7,688 nt of DNA from an uncultured Verrucomicrobiota bacterium (GTDB taxonomy: Bacteria; Verrucomicrobiota; Verrucomicrobiia; Chthoniobacterales; SZAS-18). A program made the position numbers and the translations under genes. The notes beneath the pieces are model-generated. The model did no database searches. It was not told the DNA's origin and saw only the letters and a program-made list of their open reading frames with translations. The stretch lies in NCBI GenBank assembly GCA_937871685.1, contig CALMOL010000252.1:1-7688 (forward strand), written 5' to 3'. Below are positions 6,292 through 7,688 of this stretch, in pieces (within the stretch, counting starts at the first letter, position 1; each line of letters begins with the position of its first letter).

Positions 6292-6723
6292 TCAGCGCAG
6301 CAAGAGCAGCAGCGCCGCCCCCGACAGCAGGACGACCCCGATGCCGAGGCCGAGGGTGAGCAGACGGAGGCTGGGCCGGCCGCTCCTCCACTGGGCCGCA
6401 CCCTTCCAAACGCACGCGAAGCCAAAAGCCAGGGGTAGCAGCAGGGCGGCATACGTGGCTGCCAGAATGTCGGGGGTCTCCGTGATGCGGGGAAAGCCCG
6501 CCGGCAGGGCCGGCGCGAGGACGAGGTGCGTCACGAACGCGACGACGACGCCCATCAAGGCGATGAGCAGCACGCCGATCCAAACGAGGCGCCGGCCCTG
6601 CCGCCGAATCTGGACGGCGGTTTGAAGCTCTCCTCCGCAACGCAGGCACTGCGAGAACGACTCGGTCGTCTCAAACCCACAGCGATGGCACATCTGCAGA
6701 TCGGGCCGGACGGTGGGGGGCAT
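6292..6723 (-). CDS. Zinc-ribbon membrane protein of unknown function with three transmembrane segments
   Basis: Starting at the ATG 6723 the protein has 143 residues. The N-terminal 30 residues hold a zinc ribbon, MCHRCGFETTESFSQCLRCG, with two CxxC knuckles (C12, C15 and C26, C29). Three hydrophobic segments follow: LVWIGVLLIALMGVVVAFVT, an ILAATYAALLLPLAFGFACV stretch, and a C-terminal LGLGIGVVLLSGAALLLLLR. The ribbon would face the cytoplasm if the Arg-rich RRQGRRLVW stretch stays inside. The frame can be extended to a TTG at 6783, but those 20 residues look like noise and the ATG lies just before the ribbon. Zinc ribbons fused to membrane helices are common in bacteria without a uniform role, so no function is given. 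The stop is followed immediately by the intergenic region that contains the large palindrome. Confidence 0.7.
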   Translation of the reverse strand: MPPTVRPDLQMCHRCGFETTESFSQCLRCGGELQTAVQIRRQGRRLVWIGVLLIALMGVVVAFVTHLVLAPALPAGFPRITETPDILAATYAALLLPLAFGFACVWKGAAQWRSGRPSLRLLTLGLGIGVVLLSGAALLLLLR

Positions 6724-6850
6724 GGGGAACACTCTGCCACCGCGGACGCTTGCCCGCGCCGCTTTCGTGCGGGGCGACACCAACCTCGAGAGGGGCGGCG
6801 GCTGGGTTTGGGGCGCCCTGATTAGACCTGCGGCAAAAGTCCGAAGTTCA

Positions 6851-6929
6851 CCACGAAGGCACCAAGCGCACGAAGGAAAAGCCAGAAGAGGCTTTCTCTC
6901 GGGCCTTCGTGCGCTTCGTGCCTTCGTGG
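6851..6929. repeat. 26-bp inverted repeat of the 'CCACGAAGG' type with an inner hairpin
   Basis: Arms 6851-6876 and 6904-6929 are reverse complements with one mismatch; the left arm begins CCACGAAGGCACCAAGCGCA. Inside them AAAGCC (6878-6883) pairs with GGCTTT (6890-6895) across a 6-base loop, so the whole element can fold as one long interrupted hairpin. Intergenic repeats built on 'TTCACCACGAAGRCACGAAG' are, as I recall, frequent in some Verrucomicrobia and related genomes; that is memory, not a search. The element lies between two minus-strand genes, where it could act as an RNA processing or termination structure. Confidence 0.8.
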
Positions 6930-6955
6930 TTTTCCCTCCGTTTCGAGGGGAAACC
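6928..6955 (-). terminator. Stem-loop downstream of the secreted-protein gene, possible terminator
   Basis: On the minus strand GGTTTCCCCTC-GAAACG-GAGGGAAAACC forms an 11-bp stem with one mismatch and a 6-base loop. It starts about 70 bases after the stop of the gene ending at 7027. It shares two bases with the 26-bp inverted repeat, so the two could compete or stack. No T-run follows, so intrinsic termination is uncertain. Confidence 0.35.
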
Positions 6956-7026
6956 GACTTTCGCCGGAACTCTATTTCTCCTCGCCGCGCGACCGCACGA
7001 CGGAGCCGAAGCGGGTTTCCGCGCGC

Positions 7027-7683
7027 CTACTTCTTTTCCCGCAACTCCTTGGCCATTTCCTCACAGCTGGTCAGGAAATCGTCGCGCGTCTGCTTGAGCA
7101 GGGCGGGCCATTGCTCCTTGGGCACGCTGAGCGCCTGGCCGGCTCCCTGGCCGAAGGCGTTCATCCCGTGCAGGTTGAGCCAGCGGTGGTCGTAGTTGTG
7201 GGGCGCGTCGGCATCCAGCTTCAGCACCCGCCGGGCGAAGGGGACAATCGCGTCCGGGGCCATCTTGGCGACGTAGCGCCGCATCTCGCGATTCACGCCA
7301 TCGACCAGGATCGCCACGCCTCCGCGCGCGGATACGTCGGCGCAGCGCGCGGCGTCGTAGCGTGCGCGCATCCGGCCGAAGCAGAACCAGAAATATGCGC
7401 CCTCGGGGTCGCCTTTCTCGTAGAGGTAGTCGGCCATTTTCAGGAAGACCGGCGGCATCACGTCGCCGGGGCGCGCCTTGACCCGGGCGGCCACGGCAGC
7501 CTTCTCGGCGTCGCTTCCCTTGGCCAGCGCGTCCATGTCGCGGATGGCCGGGGCGGTGTCGATGGTGGCGTAGTCGCCGGCGGGCTTCACCTCGATGCGG
7601 CGGCCGGGGAGCTGCGTTTGCGCGGACGCGGACGTGGTGGCCATGGCGAGGAGAAGCAGGAGCGCGGGGTGACGGAGGTTCAT
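7027..7683 (-). CDS. Secreted protein of unknown function, possibly with a short TPR/Sel1-like helical repeat
   Basis: The product has 218 residues. A clear Sec signal peptide opens it (MNLRHPALLLLLAMATTSASA, cleavage after A21 by the AxA rule), and no lipobox is present, so the mature protein is free in the periplasm or secreted. Residues around 75-105 (VFLKMADYLYEKGDPEGAYFW and onward) resemble a TPR or Sel1-type helix pair, with the 'A..LY.KGD.E.AYFW' spacing. The rest, including HNYDHRWLNLHGMNAFGQG and a charged C-terminus ending in ELREKK, I do not recognise. Two cysteines (in FCFGRM and RCADVS) about 14 residues apart and a third near the C-terminus could form disulfides outside the cytoplasm. 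The ATG at 7683 fits the signal peptide; only five bases lie upstream in the window, so the ribosome binding site cannot be judged. Confidence 0.75.
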   Translation of the reverse strand: MNLRHPALLLLLAMATTSASAQTQLPGRRIEVKPAGDYATIDTAPAIRDMDALAKGSDAEKAAVAARVKARPGDVMPPVFLKMADYLYEKGDPEGAYFWFCFGRMRARYDAARCADVSARGGVAILVDGVNREMRRYVAKMAPDAIVPFARRVLKLDADAPHNYDHRWLNLHGMNAFGQGAGQALSVPKEQWPALLKQTRDDFLTSCEEMAKELREKK

Positions 7684-7688
7684 GGGGG

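Larger units (their letters stand above)
6724..7026. other. Intergenic region with a palindromic repeat and hairpin
   Basis: There is no gene candidate here. The central part (6851-6955) contains two adjoining hairpins, annotated separately. The stretch 6724-6850 is the presumed leader and promoter region of the zinc-ribbon gene on the minus strand; I see no clear -35/-10 pair. The stretch 6956-7026 follows the stop of the secreted-protein gene and shows nothing recognisable. Confidence 0.6.

Noticed and set aside
5618..6649. A 343-codon minus-strand frame, and the plus-strand frame 5581-6438
   Set aside because: Both run through the ABM-like or zinc-ribbon genes and the palindrome, are Arg/Pro-rich and change character along their length.
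1..7688. CRISPR array, rRNA, tRNA or transposase gene
   Set aside because: No regularly spaced short repeats, no rRNA-like blocks, no cloverleaf and no transposase motif were seen. The repeats present are inverted pairs.

Overview
The window reads as chromosomal DNA of a GC-rich environmental bacterium. The two palindromic intergenic repeats, the lack of strong Shine-Dalgarno sites and the mix of secreted proteins recall Verrucomicrobia of the Opitutaceae type. That placement is a guess from memory; no marker gene is present.

Layout. (1) Positions 1-468 hold gene debris on the minus strand: a fragment matching the C-terminal end of a PduO-type ATP:cob(I)alamin adenosyltransferase (about 1-152), next to an unrecognised coding-like stretch in another frame (about 205-438). 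(2) Positions 469-3582, minus strand, hold one large gene that is visibly AT-richer than everything to its right. It encodes a calcineurin-like metallophosphoesterase fused to a STAND-like NTPase region with a degenerate P-loop, followed by a long C-terminal region. This architecture suggests a single-gene sensor/effector, possibly anti-phage, acquired horizontally. It is the most interesting item here. (3) Positions 3583-3941 are a mostly empty spacer with the leader of the large gene, a short direct repeat and a possible 23-residue membrane peptide. (4) Positions 3942-5105, plus strand, encode a secreted NHL-type beta-propeller protein. (5) Positions 5045-5862, minus strand, hold a translationally coupled pair: an ABM-like small protein and a GFA-family zinc protein, the latter running 61 bases into the convergent propeller gene. 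(6) Positions 5863-6291 are non-coding and dominated by a large GC-rich imperfect palindrome with a perfect 33-bp core. (7) Positions 6292-6723, minus strand, encode a zinc-ribbon protein with three membrane segments. (8) Positions 6724-7026 are intergenic and hold a second palindrome of the 'CCACGAAGG' type plus an adjacent hairpin. (9) Positions 7027-7683, minus strand, encode a secreted protein of unknown function.

Apart from the ABM/GFA pair, the genes show no shared pathway. The region looks like ordinary accessory chromosome into which a single large gene was inserted beside broken genes, with palindromic repeats in the gaps.
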